DNA of 64,000 bases from Komarekiella delphini-convector SJRDD-AB1 (lineage in GTDB: Bacteria; Cyanobacteriota; Cyanobacteriia; Cyanobacteriales; Nostocaceae): positions 62,001-126,000 of the forward strand of contig NZ_VJXY01000004.1 of the NCBI RefSeq assembly GCF_014831675.1, written 5' to 3'. The position numbers and the translations under genes were made by a program. How positions within the stretch are numbered: the stretch's first letter is position 1; each line of letters opens with the position of its first letter. Below, piece after piece: positions 63,722 through 64,000 of the stretch. The notes beneath the pieces are model-generated. The model saw only the letters and a list, made by a program, of their open reading frames with translations. It did no database searches and had not been told where the DNA came from.

Positions 63722-64000
63722 ATGACCGAACTATATAAGGCTGGAATCATTGAGGTAACAGAAGCAGAAGATGAAGATGAAGATTTATTTGAAGTTGCGG
63801 TGCATTTTGACGGCGATATTTTTCTTCCCAACGTCGTTTTTGAAGGCAAAGACCACGCATTGCGGCAAGCTAAAAAGCTTTATGATTGGCTAGAAGCTAA
63901 TCCAAAAGAAATCAAGGGAGAGCAACTGCGTTGGCAATCATACACAGTTAATCGTGAATTTCTAAGAGAGTATCCAGCCTGCTATTTACCTTACTACTAT
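63722..64000 (+). CDS. Unknown protein, partial (runs off the window)
   Basis: An ATG at 63722 opens a frame with no stop to the window end (93 codons). The sequence begins MTELYKAGIIEVTEAEDEDE and continues as an acidic, soluble-looking protein (FEVAVHFDGDIFLPNVVF, KLYDWLEANPKEI). No family recognised. Upstream 63546-63721 has no other gene. Confidence 0.6.
   Translation, partial: MTELYKAGIIEVTEAEDEDEDLFEVAVHFDGDIFLPNVVFEGKDHALRQAKKLYDWLEANPKEIKGEQLRWQSYTVNREFLREYPACYLPYYY

Overview
The window looks like part of a large plasmid, or a plasmid-like accessory region, of a filamentous heterocyst-type cyanobacterium (Nostocales). The pointers are frequent HIP1 octamers (GCGATCGC), an IsiB-type flavodoxin, a cyanobacterial-type glutathione reductase, and an abundance of CHAT and caspase-like proteins. 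Plasmid-type genes (primase-like replication protein, ParB-like protein, FtsK-like translocase, tyrosine recombinase) support an extrachromosomal element. I found no rRNA, tRNA or CRISPR array.

Layout. (1) 0.1-5.1 kb is a metal and redox block: flavodoxin, a Met-rich two-cupredoxin-domain multicopper oxidase with a DUF4396 membrane protein, a glutathione-reductase-like flavoprotein, and a 21-cysteine four-helix copper-binding protein. The last two diverge from a promoter region holding two copies of an 11-bp-spaced direct repeat. (2) 5.4-9.4 kb is a replication and partition block: an AEP-type primase-like protein and a ParB-like protein, separated by 560 bp rich in inverted and iteron-like repeats. 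(3) 9.9-22.8 kb is a long leftward block led by an HTH regulator. It contains a run of small membrane proteins, an M23 peptidase, a muramidase, an FtsK/SpoIIIE-like ATPase, a RusA-like resolvase and a small P-loop ATPase. This reads as a DNA-transfer or cell-envelope-crossing module. An IscB/omega-RNA (HEARO) element sits inside it. (4) 23-25.7 kb holds unknown genes, a GNAT protein and a GIY-YIG nuclease.

(5) 26-56.6 kb is a conflict/defence-type island. A CHAT-AAA gene is bracketed by two attC-like integron recombination sites with bulged extrahelical bases, which makes it a candidate gene cassette. Further along come DUF5674 and other unknown genes, an RHH repeat protein behind a 28-bp perfect palindrome, a caspase-like protein whose C-terminal hydrolase part is decayed, and a TPR-CHAT protein. 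The TPR-CHAT gene is divergent by 46 bp from a caspase/Ski2-like-helicase fusion. A WYL regulator faces a three-gene operon ending in a 2118-residue DUF1998-type helicase (Druantia DruE / MrfA-like), followed by an AIPR-like protein.

(6) 57.3-59.0 kb carries a tyrosine recombinase and a coiled-coil DNA-binding-type protein with repeated GATATC operators. (7) 59.4-63.5 kb is a compact catabolic/redox cluster with its own AraC regulator: SDR, cupin lipoprotein, cyclophilin-like lipoprotein and dienelactone-hydrolase-like protein. It looks foreign in style but carries HIP1 sites. A partial gene runs off the right edge.

The most notable biology is the concentration of caspase/CHAT proteases next to nucleic-acid motors (especially the caspase-helicase fusion) and the attC-bracketed CHAT-AAA cassette. 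Functions inferred from gene neighbourhood are hypotheses.
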